Below are positions 34,632 through 44,132 of a stretch of 64,000 nt of DNA, piece after piece; the stretch's first letter is position 1; each line of letters starts with the position of its first letter. The notes under the pieces are model-generated. The model did no database searches and had not been told where the DNA came from. It was given only the letters and a program-made list of their open reading frames with translations. Location: the NCBI RefSeq assembly GCF_040930455.2, contig NZ_CP170494.1. One strand, written 5' to 3'. The stretch is from Neopusillimonas maritima. Its GTDB lineage: Bacteria > Pseudomonadota > Gammaproteobacteria > Burkholderiales > Burkholderiaceae_B. Both the position numbers and the translations under genes were made by a program.

Positions 34632-36049
34632 TTTTGCGTTTCCCACAGTATCCGGTTGGCCTCTTCGCGAACACGCTCAGGGGCTGTGCCGCCGATATGA
34701 TTACGAGCGGCCACGGATCCTTCCAATGTAAGTACGTCGAAAATATCGTTTTCAATTGAGGCATGGAACGACTGCAACTGTTCCAGCGTCAGGTCGGCCA
34801 AATCACAATTTTGTTCTTCGCACGTGCGCACCGCCAGAGCAACGGTTTCGTGTGCATCGCGAAAGGGCAGGCCTTTTTTCACCAGATAGTCGGCTAAATC
34901 GGTGGCAGTGGCGAAACCTTGCATGGCGGCGGCGCGCATGGCGTCGGCTTTCACGGTAATGCCGTTAACCATGTCGGCGAAGATCGTTAGCGTGTCGCGT
35001 ATCGTGTCGGCGGCATCGTACAGCCCCTCTTTGTCTTCCTGATTATCTTTGTTGTAGGCCAGGGGCTGTGCTTTCATCAACGTTAGCAAAGCAACCAGAT
35101 GGCCGTTTACGCGCCCGGTTTTGCCGCGTGCCAACTCCGGGACATCCGGGTTCTTTTTTTGCGGCATGATTGAGCTGCCAGTGCAAAAACGGTCGGCTAG
35201 CTGAATAAAGCCCACCCGAGGACTCATCCAGATAATCAGCTCTTCCGACAGGCGTGAAACATGCATCATGATAAGCGCCGCGGCAGCGCAAAACTCGATT
35301 GCAAAGTCGCGGTCGGAAACGGCGTCGAGCGAATTACGGCACACCGAATCGAACCCCAGTGTGCGGGCAACCCTTTCACGGTCGATAGGATACGACGTGC
35401 CGGCCAGAGCGGCAGCGCCCAGTGGTAAGCGGTTGACGCGCTTTCGGCAGTCTTGCAGGCGCTCGGCGTCGCGGGCGAACATTTCGGCGTAGGCCAGCAG
35501 GTGATGTCCGAATGTAACGGGTTGTGCAACCTGCAGGTGCGTGAAGCCGGGTAAAATTGTTTCGGCGTGCTTGAGCGCCAGTGCCGCGAGGTTGTGGCGC
35601 AATTGGCGCAGCAGTTCCAGCGAAGTATCAATTTCCGCGCGCAACCAAAGGCGGATATCGGTGGCGACCTGGTCGTTGCGCGACCGGCCCGTATGAAGCC
35701 GTTTGCCCGCATCGCCAATCAGTTCAACCAGCCGTTTTTCTATGTTCAGGTGCACGTCTTCAAGGTCGATCGACCATTCGAACTTGCCGTCCTGAATTTC
35801 CTGCAGAATTTGCTGCATGCCGCGTTGTATTGCTTGCAGATCGTCGGTACTGATAAGCCCGATCGATTCAAGCATATCGGCGTGAGCCAATGAGCCCTGA
35901 ATATCGACTTGGGCCATGCGCTGATCGAAGCCTACAGAGGCGGTATATCGTTTTACAAGATCCGAAACAGGTTCGGAAAAACGGGCGGACCAGGCTTGGC
36001 TCTTGTTGGCAAACTGGTCGTGGGGCGGAGTAGAAGCATTTTTTGACAT
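34628..36049 (-). CDS. argH: Argininosuccinate lyase
   Basis: This is the last step of arginine synthesis: argininosuccinate to arginine and fumarate. The 473-residue protein has HTGRSRNDQVATD, the TFGHHLLAYAEM segment and the fumarase-superfamily signature GSSIMPQKKNPD. The ATG at 36049 (MSKNAS) is preceded by no Shine-Dalgarno but by a perfect TATAAT 8 bp upstream, so the mRNA may start almost at the start codon. Divergent from the PII gene. Confidence 0.95.
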   Translation of the reverse strand: MSKNASTPPHDQFANKSQAWSARFSEPVSDLVKRYTASVGFDQRMAQVDIQGSLAHADMLESIGLISTDDLQAIQRGMQQILQEIQDGKFEWSIDLEDVHLNIEKRLVELIGDAGKRLHTGRSRNDQVATDIRLWLRAEIDTSLELLRQLRHNLAALALKHAETILPGFTHLQVAQPVTFGHHLLAYAEMFARDAERLQDCRKRVNRLPLGAAALAGTSYPIDRERVARTLGFDSVCRNSLDAVSDRDFAIEFCAAAALIMMHVSRLSEELIIWMSPRVGFIQLADRFCTGSSIMPQKKNPDVPELARGKTGRVNGHLVALLTLMKAQPLAYNKDNQEDKEGLYDAADTIRDTLTIFADMVNGITVKADAMRAAAMQGFATATDLADYLVKKGLPFRDAHETVALAVRTCEEQNCDLADLTLEQLQSFHASIENDIFDVLTLEGSVAARNHIGGTAPERVREEANRILWETQN

Positions 36050-36121
36050 AGTGCGCAATTATAAGGTGAGCGTGCGATAATTTTACCCAGAGACACTTTA
36101 TTCTTACCGGAGCACCGCTTT

Positions 36122-36460
36122 ATGAAGCTGATTACGGCCATTATTAAACCGTTCAAACTCGATGAAGTACGCGAGGCGCTTGCCGAAATCGGCGTCAGTG
36201 GCCTCACGGTTGCCGAAGTGAAAGGGTTCGGGCGTCAGAAAGGGCATACCGAACTGTACCGCGGCGCCGAGTACGTTGTGGATTTTCTGCCCAAGATCCG
36301 TATCGACGTCGTGTTGCCGGCCACGATGGTCGAAGAGGCAGTCGAAGCCATTATCAAGGCAGCGCACACCGGCAAAATAGGTGACGGCAAGATTTTCGTC
36401 ATGCCGGTTGAGCAGGCCATTCGCATTCGAACCGGTGAAAGCGGAACCGAAGCACTCTAA
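36122..36460 (+). CDS. glnB: PII nitrogen-regulatory protein
   Basis: This 112-residue trimeric signalling protein senses 2-oxoglutarate and energy state and is uridylylated by GlnD. The uridylylation site Tyr51 (RGAEYVVDFLPK) and the B-loop TGKIGDGKIFV are present. It would act on NtrB and GlnE. It is followed 52 bp later by a glutamate-type ABC transporter rather than amtB, so GlnB fits better than GlnK by context; sequence alone does not decide. Confidence 0.93.
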   Translation: MKLITAIIKPFKLDEVREALAEIGVSGLTVAEVKGFGRQKGHTELYRGAEYVVDFLPKIRIDVVLPATMVEEAVEAIIKAAHTGKIGDGKIFVMPVEQAIRIRTGESGTEAL

Positions 36461-36512
36461 ATCGGTTGCCCCAATCGTATGCTTGCGGTTAAGTTGTAAA
36501 AAAGGAGGACAA

Positions 36513-37412
36513 ATGAAATCAGCATCATTGGTATTGGCACTCACTGTTTTTGTTACCGGCATGGCGGCGGCGCAAACTGAAAGTCGCCTCGATAGAATTC
36601 AGTCCGATCAGCAAATAACGTTGGGCTACCGTGAATCGTCGATCCCATTCTCCTATCTCGACGGCGACCAAAAGCCGGTTGGGTATTCCATGGATATTTG
36701 CCGAAATATCGTCGAGGCGGTCAAACAAGAGCTCAAACTGAGTACCTTGAACGTTCGTGAGGTCCCGGTCACGTCGTCCACGCGCATTCCCCTGGTGGCC
36801 AATGGTACGGTCGACCTGGCCTGTGGGTCCGCCACGAATAATGCTCAACGTCAAGAGCAGGTCAGCTACGCGCCAACCACGTTTGTTACTGCAACCCGGT
36901 TCGCCGCACTGAAATCGTCTAATGTGAAAGCGCTTGAAGACCTGAAGGGCAAAACGGTTGTCTCTACCGCCGGCACCAGTAATCTGCGCTGGCTGACTCA
37001 GGCGAATGCCGAACAAGACCTGGGTTTAAGGATTATTCCGGCCAAAGATCACTCCGAGGCGTTTCTTACCGTGAATAGTGGTCGTGCCGCCGCTTTCTTT
37101 ATGGACGATATTCTTCTGGCCGGGCTAGTGGCCAATTCCCGCAATGCCAACGACTGGATGATTAGTTCGAAGGCGTACACAACCGAACCTTACGGCATTA
37201 TTCTTCCCAAGAACGACGCACGTTTTAAGCAGGTTGTTGATAATGCGGTTATTGCCATGATGAAAGATGGGCGTTTGGAAAAAATCTATGATAAATGGTT
37301 CATGCAGCCGATTCCGCCGCGTAATATCAATTTGAATTGGCCCATGACCGATGCCCTTAAAAAGGTCATGGCCAATCCCACTGATTCGCCTGATCCCGCA
37401 ACTTATCAATAA
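36513..37412 (+). CDS. gltI: Glutamate/aspartate ABC transporter binding protein
   Basis: This periplasmic binding protein of the SBP_bac_3 family (299 residues) has a signal peptide (ASLVLALTVFVTGMAAAQ), the typical GYRESSIPFSYLDGDQKPVGYSMDICRNI and DLACGSATNNAQR segments, and the C-terminal IYDKWFMQPIPPRNINLNWPM typical of GltI. Excellent AAAGGAGG ribosome site before the ATG at 36513. It heads a gltIJKL operon. Confidence 0.92.
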   Translation: MKSASLVLALTVFVTGMAAAQTESRLDRIQSDQQITLGYRESSIPFSYLDGDQKPVGYSMDICRNIVEAVKQELKLSTLNVREVPVTSSTRIPLVANGTVDLACGSATNNAQRQEQVSYAPTTFVTATRFAALKSSNVKALEDLKGKTVVSTAGTSNLRWLTQANAEQDLGLRIIPAKDHSEAFLTVNSGRAAAFFMDDILLAGLVANSRNANDWMISSKAYTTEPYGIILPKNDARFKQVVDNAVIAMMKDGRLEKIYDKWFMQPIPPRNINLNWPMTDALKKVMANPTDSPDPATYQ

Positions 37413-37438
37413 CCACCCCGGCCAGGAAAAATGTCCGC

Positions 37439-38179
37439 ATGAGTTACAACTGGAACTGGTCGGTTTTTTGGGATCTATCACCTGGCGGCAGCGGTACGTA
37501 TATGGACACCCTGATACAGGGGTTGTACTGGACGCTGGCCGTTTCGACGGCCGCCTGGGTTCTTGCGCTGGCGTTAGGGGTCGCGGTGGGTGTTTTCAAC
37601 ACCAGTGGCCATCGCGGGCTTGAGCGTTTGTGCCGTGGTTACGTTGAGTTGTTTCGCAACGTTCCGCTCTTGGTTCAAATGTTCCTTTGGTATTTCGTTT
37701 TTCCGGAAGTTCTGCCAGATGCGTGGGGTGATTACATTAAAACGGCTGACCCGGTAATGAGTACCTTTTGGACTGCCGTTGTGTGTTTGGGGCTGTTCAC
37801 CTCGGCGCGGATCGCCGAGCAGGTTCGGGCGGGTATTGAATCGTTACCTCGCGGCCAAACATTGGCGGCGACCGCCCTGGGGCTGACACGAAGGCAGGTG
37901 TATCGCTACGTGTTGCTGCCGATTACAGGGCGCATGATTCTTCCCCCACTGACTTCCGAGGCACTGAATTTAATCAAAAATTCTTCGGTCGCGTTCACGA
38001 TTGGCCTACTCGAAATTACCGGCGCAGCGCGCTCGATGCAGGAGTTCAGCTTTCAGATTTTTGAGGCTTTTGCCGCCGCAACGGTTTTGTATGTGCTCAT
38101 TAATATTGTCGTCGTGATTCTGATGCGCTGGGTCGAGAAAATGGCTCGGGTACCCGGTTTCATGGGCGCTGCAAAATAA
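37439..38179 (+). CDS. gltJ: Glutamate/aspartate ABC transporter permease GltJ
   Basis: This is a 246-residue HisM-type permease. It begins with YNWNWSVFW, typical of GltJ, has the RNVPLLVQMFLWYF segment and the EAA loop ESLPRGQTLAATALGLTRRQVYRYVLLP that docks with the ATPase. Several transmembrane helices are evident. It follows gltI by 26 bp. Confidence 0.92.
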   Translation: MSYNWNWSVFWDLSPGGSGTYMDTLIQGLYWTLAVSTAAWVLALALGVAVGVFNTSGHRGLERLCRGYVELFRNVPLLVQMFLWYFVFPEVLPDAWGDYIKTADPVMSTFWTAVVCLGLFTSARIAEQVRAGIESLPRGQTLAATALGLTRRQVYRYVLLPITGRMILPPLTSEALNLIKNSSVAFTIGLLEITGAARSMQEFSFQIFEAFAAATVLYVLINIVVVILMRWVEKMARVPGFMGAAK

Positions 38180-38188
38180 GGATGGGCC

Positions 38189-38878
38189 ATGCAGGGTTTT
38201 GATTTCCAGGTTATTTTCGACTCCTTGCCGTACTTGCTCGGCGTTGGAATGGTTTTCACGTTGAAACTGACAGTGCTGGCAACCATTTTTGCCTTGATCC
38301 TGGGCACTTTACTGGCCATGATGCGGTTATCGTCGAATCGCCTTGTTTCAGGCGTGGCCGGCAGCTATGTGAATTTGCTCCGGGCGCTTCCGCTTATTCT
38401 TATCATTTTCTGGTTTTATTTTCTGGTTCCCTATATTGTCGGTTGGTTAACCGGCGAGGGGCGCCCGGTTCCCGTAGGTGGGTTCACGTCGGCACTCATT
38501 ACATTTACGTTGTTCGAAGCGGCTTATTTCTGCGAGATTATGCGTGCGGGCATTCAATCGATTCCACGCGGCCAGATTGAAGCGGGTTATGCGCTGGGGC
38601 TTAATTATTTTGGTGTGATGCGGCACATTGTTTTACCGCAGGCCTTTCGTAATATGGCGCCGGTGTTGTTAACCCAGGTTATTGTGCTGTTCCAGGACAC
38701 ATCGTTGGTTTATGTTTTGTCTTTAACCGATTTCCTCGGTGCTGCGAATATTGTGGCGCAACGTGACGGGCGCCTGGTGGAAATGTTTGTGTTTGCTGCA
38801 ATCGTGTATTTTGTCATTTCCTACCTGGCCTCAAGGTTGGTGCGGATTTTGCAGGCGCGCACCGCAGTCGTGCGTTAA
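38189..38878 (+). CDS. gltK: Glutamate/aspartate ABC transporter permease GltK
   Basis: This is the second permease, 229 residues, with LLRALPLILIIFWFYFLVP and the EAA loop QSIPRGQIEAGYALGLNYFGVMRHIVLPQAF. It forms the membrane channel with GltJ and is 9 bp after gltJ. Confidence 0.92.
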   Translation: MQGFDFQVIFDSLPYLLGVGMVFTLKLTVLATIFALILGTLLAMMRLSSNRLVSGVAGSYVNLLRALPLILIIFWFYFLVPYIVGWLTGEGRPVPVGGFTSALITFTLFEAAYFCEIMRAGIQSIPRGQIEAGYALGLNYFGVMRHIVLPQAFRNMAPVLLTQVIVLFQDTSLVYVLSLTDFLGAANIVAQRDGRLVEMFVFAAIVYFVISYLASRLVRILQARTAVVR

Positions 38879-38893
38879 AGGAGTACAGGTTTA

Positions 38894-39628
38894 ATGATTG
38901 AGTTCAAAAACGTCAGCAAGTGGTATGGTGATTTTCAGGTTCTGAAAAATTGCACTACATCAGTTGCCAAAGGTGAAGTGGTGGTGGTTTGCGGGCCCTC
39001 GGGCTCAGGCAAATCAACCCTGATTAAAACAGCCAACGCATTGGAGCCGTTTCAAGAAGGTGAGATTAGAATCGATGGTGTGTCGGTGGGCGCACCCGGT
39101 ACGAATTTGCCGGCATTGCGTGCAAAAATCGGCATGGTATTTCAGCACTTTGAACTCTTTCCGCATTTATCGGTACTACGCAATCTTACCTTGGCACAAG
39201 TGAAAGTATTGAAACGGTCGCAGGCGCAGGCGCAAGCGCGTGCTCGTGAACTGCTGCAGCGGGTGGGGCTTGAAGAACATATCAACAAGTTTCCAGGGCA
39301 GTTGTCGGGCGGGCAACAGCAAAGGGTTGCGATTGCCCGTGCGTTGGCAATGGACCCCATTGCCATGTTGTTTGACGAACCCACATCGGCCCTCGATCCC
39401 GAAATGGTAAACGAGGTGCTTGATGTGATGGTGGACTTGGCGCGAGAGGGTATGACCATGATGGTTGTAACGCACGAAATGGGTTTCGCGCGCAAGGTTG
39501 CTGATCGGGTCGTATTTATGGACCAAGGGCAAATTGTTGAAGACTGCACCAAAGATGAGTTCTTCGGGCAGCCCGAAGCCCGCTCGGAACGCGCCAAGCA
39601 TTTTCTGTCTAAAATTTTGGCTCATTAA
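38894..39628 (+). CDS. gltL: Glutamate/aspartate ABC transporter ATPase GltL
   Basis: This is a 244-residue polar-amino-acid ATPase with Walker A GPSGSGKST, the Q-loop MVFQHFELFPH, the signature LSGGQQQRVAIARAL, Walker B AMLFDEPTSALDPE and H-loop VVTHEMGFAR. AAAGGAG precedes the ATG. Last gene of gltIJKL. Confidence 0.94.
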   Translation: MIEFKNVSKWYGDFQVLKNCTTSVAKGEVVVVCGPSGSGKSTLIKTANALEPFQEGEIRIDGVSVGAPGTNLPALRAKIGMVFQHFELFPHLSVLRNLTLAQVKVLKRSQAQAQARARELLQRVGLEEHINKFPGQLSGGQQQRVAIARALAMDPIAMLFDEPTSALDPEMVNEVLDVMVDLAREGMTMMVVTHEMGFARKVADRVVFMDQGQIVEDCTKDEFFGQPEARSERAKHFLSKILAH

Positions 39629-39712
39629 TTTTCCTTCCGTTAACTTCTGTTTGCTTATCGTTTTGTGCTTGCATCAGAAGTACAGCGTTGGCTTTTCCGG
39701 TTTGATATCACC

Positions 39713-40471
39713 ATGGCGAAATCCTTTTCAAAGCAGGCGGACGAAAAAGTCCGCATTTCCAAACTGATGGCACAGCGCGGATTATGTTCGCGTCGTGAGG
39801 CCGACGCCTATATAGAGCGCGGTTGGGTGCGCGTCGACGGACAAGTCGTTTCCGAACTGGGCAGTAAAGCGTATCCGCATCAAACCATTACCTTGGCTCG
39901 TCAGGCGCAGCAACGTCAAACGGCTCGCGTGACTATTTTGCTCAATAAGCCGGTTGGTTATGTCTCCGGGCAGGCGGAAAGCGGTTACCGGCCGGCTGTT
40001 ACTTTAATTACGCAGCACAATCAGTACCAACGCGGCAAGTCTCCTATTCGTTTTGAGCGCGACCATTTGCGGGGCTTGGCACCCGCGGGTCGGCTGGATA
40101 TCGATTCACAGGGTTTGCTGGTTCTGACGCAAGATGGGCGCATTGCCCGTCAGTTGATTGATGAGCATTCCGATATCGAAAAAGAATACCTTGTGCGGGT
40201 GGAAGGCCGTTTGTCAGCAGGGGGGTTGAAAATGCTGAATCACGGCTTGAGCCTGGATGATCAACCCTTGAAGCCTGCGCAAGTGAGCTGGCTTAACGAT
40301 GATCAATTGCGCTTCGTGTTGCGTGAAGGGAAGAAGCGTCAGATTCGCCGAATGTGTGAAATGGTGGGCTTGAAGGTTGTGGGGCTTAAGCGTGTTCGTA
40401 TGGGGCGTATCGTGCTGGGCGACTTGCCACAAGGCCAATGGCGCTATTTGCCCGAGGGCGAGCGTTTCTGA
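39713..40471 (+). CDS. rluF: RluF-like 23S rRNA pseudouridine synthase
   Basis: This 252-residue RsuA-family enzyme has an N-terminal S4 RNA-binding domain (VRISKLMAQRGLCSRREADAYIERG), the LLNKPVGYVSG segment, the catalytic Asp in AGRLDIDSQGLLVLTQDG, and KKRQIRRMCEMVGLKVVGLKRVRMG. The GRLDxDSQGL form fits RluF more than RluB or RsuA, but the target uridine is not proven. The ATG at 39713 starts just before the S4 domain. Convergent with rlmJ, overlapping by 28 bp. Confidence 0.85.
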   Translation: MAKSFSKQADEKVRISKLMAQRGLCSRREADAYIERGWVRVDGQVVSELGSKAYPHQTITLARQAQQRQTARVTILLNKPVGYVSGQAESGYRPAVTLITQHNQYQRGKSPIRFERDHLRGLAPAGRLDIDSQGLLVLTQDGRIARQLIDEHSDIEKEYLVRVEGRLSAGGLKMLNHGLSLDDQPLKPAQVSWLNDDQLRFVLREGKKRQIRRMCEMVGLKVVGLKRVRMGRIVLGDLPQGQWRYLPEGERF

Positions 40472-41346
40472 ACCCCTTTTGATGCTTGTTTTTGAGCCTC
40501 ATTTGAACGCAGCGTAAAAGTGGCAAACTTATCTTGTGCCAGTGTTTCCGCCAGCCACGGCAGTGTGTTTTTAAGTGACTTTTGAAGCGTCCAGGGTGGG
40601 TTCACGATAAAAATACCGCTCCCGTGCAAACCCAGCCCATCACGTGACGGCCTGTGCACGGTAAGTGACGCATTCAGCCAGTTAACGTCATGCAAGCGTT
40701 CCAGGGCACGTACCATTTCGGTGGCTTCGCGGCGCTGGACCAGCGGATACCAAATCAAATAGCATCCTGTTGGAAATCGCTTCAAGGCTTCCTGAAGACA
40801 TAAGAGGGTTCTACGATAATCGGACTTGTCTTCGTAGGAGGGGTCGATGAGTGTGACGGCTCGTCGGGTGGGAGGTGGTAATAGTGCCTTTAGTCCGGCG
40901 AATCCGTCGCGCTCAAAAGTTTGAATCTTTTTCTGGTCTTCCGACGCCAACGAGGCGATATTGAGCCCCAGATTCCTGAACTCGGTGGGGTGAAGCTCGA
41001 AAAGACGAAGACGGTCTTTGGGACGCAAAAGGCTTAGAGCGAGCCAGGGGGAACCGGGGTAAAAGCGTGCCTCACCGTCGGGATTGAATTGCTCGATGGT
41101 CTCCAGGTAACGTGCAATCATGGGTGGCGGTTTCGCCCCAAGCAAGCGATCAAGGCCGCTTTCGTGCTCGCTGTTCTTCGAAGCCCACTCATCAGTCAGG
41201 TCATAAATGCCGGCACCGGCGTGGGTGTCGATGACCCAGTAAGGACCATCTTTCTGGTTAAAGTAATCAAGAACCTGCACCACGGTTGCGTGCTTGATGA
41301 CGTCGGCATGGTTGGCTGCGTGGAAAGCGTGACGATAGCTGAACAA
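40444..41346 (-). CDS. rlmJ: 23S rRNA (adenine(2030)-N6)-methyltransferase RlmJ
   Basis: This 300-residue SAM methyltransferase begins with the RlmJ hallmark MFSYRHAFHAANHADVIKH and has IDTHAGAGIYDL (SAM site), the N6-adenine catalytic IDPSYE (a DPPY variant) and the GSGIFIVNPPW segment. It has a basic C-terminal tail. Its 3' end overlaps the RluF-like gene on the other strand; both products modify 23S rRNA. Confidence 0.92.
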   Translation of the reverse strand: MFSYRHAFHAANHADVIKHATVVQVLDYFNQKDGPYWVIDTHAGAGIYDLTDEWASKNSEHESGLDRLLGAKPPPMIARYLETIEQFNPDGEARFYPGSPWLALSLLRPKDRLRLFELHPTEFRNLGLNIASLASEDQKKIQTFERDGFAGLKALLPPPTRRAVTLIDPSYEDKSDYRRTLLCLQEALKRFPTGCYLIWYPLVQRREATEMVRALERLHDVNWLNASLTVHRPSRDGLGLHGSGIFIVNPPWTLQKSLKNTLPWLAETLAQDKFATFTLRSNEAQKQASKGVQKRSPSGK

Positions 41347-41514
41347 AATAAGCCTTGTAACAAAGGAAACCTGAATTCGTTATTGTAGTCGTTCGGCCGC
41401 CTGTAATAGGGAGCAGACGGTGGTAAACTCGCTGCACTAGAACATGGCTGTTAATAAAACGGTAGCGTCGGCGTTTTTGTGCGCGCCGGCCCAGAGACTT
41501 TATAGGTTCGATGA

Positions 41515-43488
41515 ATGTTTGATTTTATTCGTTCGCATCAGCGTCTGATGCAACTTGTGTTGTTGATTCTGATTTTCCCTTCTTTCGCGTTGGTCGGAAT
41601 CAGTGGATACACTAATTATGTATCGGGTGATGAAGACTTGGTGCAGGTTGGCGACGCCACGATCACGCTCCAGGATTTTGAAGCTGCGCAACGAAACCAA
41701 ACGCAGCAATTGCAAGCGCGTATGGGGGCTGCCTTCGATCCGTCGGTACTTGAAACGCCGCAAGTAAGAGAGAGCCTGCTTGAGTCGCTGATCGACCGGG
41801 GCGTTATCATTGATACGGCACAACGAGAGCATTTCAGCGTATCCGACACGGTTTTGCGGCGGGCGATTTCCGCTATCCCGGAGTTGCAGGTTGATGGCCG
41901 CTTTTCGCCTGAGCGTTACAACGAAGTGTTGGCGTCAATGGGCATAAGCTCACGCGATTTCGAGCAAAGCCAGCGTTCCGAACTGGCTTTGCAACGTGTT
42001 TTGGGGCCTATCGCGTTTACAGCCAACGTGCCGGCCACCGTCGAACAATACCTCTCCAAAGCGTTGACGGCTCAACGCACCGTGCGGCTCGAAGTGTTTG
42101 ACGCAGCCGATTATGAAGCGGATATTCAGGTGGATGAGGCAGACATTCAGGCCTGGTACGAGAATAACCAAGAACAGTTGCGTGTACCCGAGTACGTGAA
42201 AGCCGATTACCTCTTGCTGAACGAGGCGGCGGCAATGGCTGCAGTTGCGTCGCCTACTGAACAGCAATTACAGGATTATTACGAACAGAATAAGCGTCGT
42301 TATGTTCTGCCGCCGCGTGTGCAGCTCAGCCATATTCTGATTCAGGCCGGTGCCGATGCCAGTGCAGATGAAAAACAGGCGGCACGTAAGAAAGCAGAAG
42401 AGATCGCCACCCGTGTTGCCCAGCAACCGGACCAGTTTGCTGATATCGCGCGGGAATCTTCGGAAGATATCGGTTCTGCCAACCAGGGTGGGCAGTTGGG
42501 GTGGGTTACCCGTGGCACGTTGCCGCCTAACCTCGAGCAAGCGGTGTTTTCACTCGACAAAGGCGAGGTTTCCGGTGTAGTCGAGGGGCCTGACGGTTTC
42601 CATGTGTTTTTGGCCAACGACGTGCAAGTAGAGCGCGGTGAAACCTTTGAGCAGGCAAAAGCCAAAGTTGAAGCGGAAGTGCGCCGCCAACTAGGTGCCG
42701 AGCAGTTTGCCGATATGGCTTCCCGCTTGCGTGATTTGGCCTACGACAATCCTCAAAGTCTTGAGCCCGCTGCGCAGGCGCTGGGCCTGGAGATTAAAAG
42801 CGCATCCGGCATTGGCGCCGACCGCTTGTTGCCGGCCCGGCAGGTGAAAGGAAATGCCGCCTCGGCAGGGGAGGACGCCACGCTTCTTGAAGACCCGCGT
42901 GTGCGGCGCGCCTTGTTTTCCAACGCGCTTATGGCGGAAAAGCAGAATTCCGGTGTTATCGAGATATCTCCCGACACAATGTTGGTGGTTCGGGTGAACG
43001 AAGTTGTACCCTCCCACATTCAGCCGTTGGAAGATGTGAAAGAGGTTATTCGACAAGCACTGGTGCGTGAGCGGGCCGCACAAGCGGCCATTAAGGCAGG
43101 CGAAACCGCTTTGCAGGCTTATCAAAACCAAGCCGAGAAAGCCGAGGTGCCGGAAGGTTTTGGTTCGGCTCAAACAATTAGCCGCTCTAATCCGCAGGGT
43201 GTCAACCCGGAAGTTTTATTGGCGGCGTTCGATGTTGCTTCAGATTCGTTACCCGCTTATACCGGTGTTTCGGGTGATTCGGGCTACGTGGTTGTTCGGG
43301 TGGAGTCTGCCGAGCAGGGCGCAGCCAATGAAAATCTGAACGTTGCATTGCAACGCGAGCTTGATATGTTGTGGGCCCAGGCTGAAGAACGGGCGGTTTT
43401 ACGCGAGTTGCGCAAAACCGTGGGTGTTGAAATGCTGCCTGAAGCGCAGAACGTGGTTCAGGAAGGGCTCGACGACGAAGACGCTTGA
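41515..43488 (+). CDS. ppiD: Periplasmic folding chaperone/peptidyl-prolyl isomerase PpiD
   Basis: This 657-residue inner-membrane-anchored protein has one N-terminal helix (LVLLILIFPSFALVGISGY), a SurA_N-like chaperone region (to about residue 240) and a parvulin domain at roughly 262-370 (VQLSHILI, GGQLGWVTRGTLPPNLEQAVF). It helps newly exported proteins fold at the Sec translocon. The usual hupB gene is not directly upstream: a 168-bp intergenic stretch and rlmJ precede it. Confidence 0.92.
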   Translation: MFDFIRSHQRLMQLVLLILIFPSFALVGISGYTNYVSGDEDLVQVGDATITLQDFEAAQRNQTQQLQARMGAAFDPSVLETPQVRESLLESLIDRGVIIDTAQREHFSVSDTVLRRAISAIPELQVDGRFSPERYNEVLASMGISSRDFEQSQRSELALQRVLGPIAFTANVPATVEQYLSKALTAQRTVRLEVFDAADYEADIQVDEADIQAWYENNQEQLRVPEYVKADYLLLNEAAAMAAVASPTEQQLQDYYEQNKRRYVLPPRVQLSHILIQAGADASADEKQAARKKAEEIATRVAQQPDQFADIARESSEDIGSANQGGQLGWVTRGTLPPNLEQAVFSLDKGEVSGVVEGPDGFHVFLANDVQVERGETFEQAKAKVEAEVRRQLGAEQFADMASRLRDLAYDNPQSLEPAAQALGLEIKSASGIGADRLLPARQVKGNAASAGEDATLLEDPRVRRALFSNALMAEKQNSGVIEISPDTMLVVRVNEVVPSHIQPLEDVKEVIRQALVRERAAQAAIKAGETALQAYQNQAEKAEVPEGFGSAQTISRSNPQGVNPEVLLAAFDVASDSLPAYTGVSGDSGYVVVRVESAEQGAANENLNVALQRELDMLWAQAEERAVLRELRKTVGVEMLPEAQNVVQEGLDDEDA

Positions 43489-44132
43489 TTGCTGTTGAGT
43501 AGCGGTTTCAGGTAAGTCCATACATGCTCTGCCAGAATGGCCTGAGCGGATTCATTGGGATGAATGCCATCGTCTTGAAAGTAATTTCGGTTGGTGGCAA
43601 TGTCTTCAAGTAGAAAGGGCACCAGTGCGGTTTGGTGTTTTTCCGCCAACTCTTGAAAAAGGTTGTAGAACGCTTTTGTGTATGTTGGCCCGTAATTAGG
43701 TGGAATGCGCATGCCGATCAGCAAGGTTTGCGCGTTGGCCTGCTTAACCAGAGTAATCATTTGTGTCAGGTTTTCGCGTGTCATATCCAGCGATAAGCCG
43801 CGCAAGGCATCATTACTGCCCAACTCAATGATCACAATCGAAGGTTGATGCTTCTCGAGCGCATCGGGCAGGCGGGTTAAACCGCCACTGGTGGTATCGC
43901 CACTGATGCTGGCATTTCTGACCCGATATCCGGCAGAAATTTCATCCAGTTTTCGGTTAAGGTGTTCAACCCATCCACTTCCTCTTTCTATGCCGTATTC
44001 GGCGGCCAGGCTGTCGCCAATAACCAGCATCGTTTGTTCGTTTTGTTTCGGCGTTTCAGTTTGCGCCGCAGCGGTCTTGATGTGAATCAGGCAAAATAGG
44101 GAAGCAAAAATTATTAAGCAGCGAGTCAGCAT
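43458..44132 (-). CDS. tesA: Arylesterase/acyl-CoA thioesterase I (TesA family)
   Basis: This 224-residue SGNH hydrolase is exported (signal peptide CLIIFASLFCLIHIKTAAAQ). Catalytic blocks: GDSLAAEYG (Ser), SISGDTTSGG (Gly), LGSNDALRG (Asn) and DGIHPNE (Asp, His). TesA has thioesterase, esterase and lysophospholipase activity in the periplasm. The start overlaps that of the divergent ybbA by 2 bp, the conserved tesA/ybbA pairing; its end overlaps ppiD by 31 bp. Confidence 0.92.
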   Translation of the reverse strand: MLTRCLIIFASLFCLIHIKTAAAQTETPKQNEQTMLVIGDSLAAEYGIERGSGWVEHLNRKLDEISAGYRVRNASISGDTTSGGLTRLPDALEKHQPSIVIIELGSNDALRGLSLDMTRENLTQMITLVKQANAQTLLIGMRIPPNYGPTYTKAFYNLFQELAEKHQTALVPFLLEDIATNRNYFQDDGIHPNESAQAILAEHVWTYLKPLLNSNQASSSSSPS

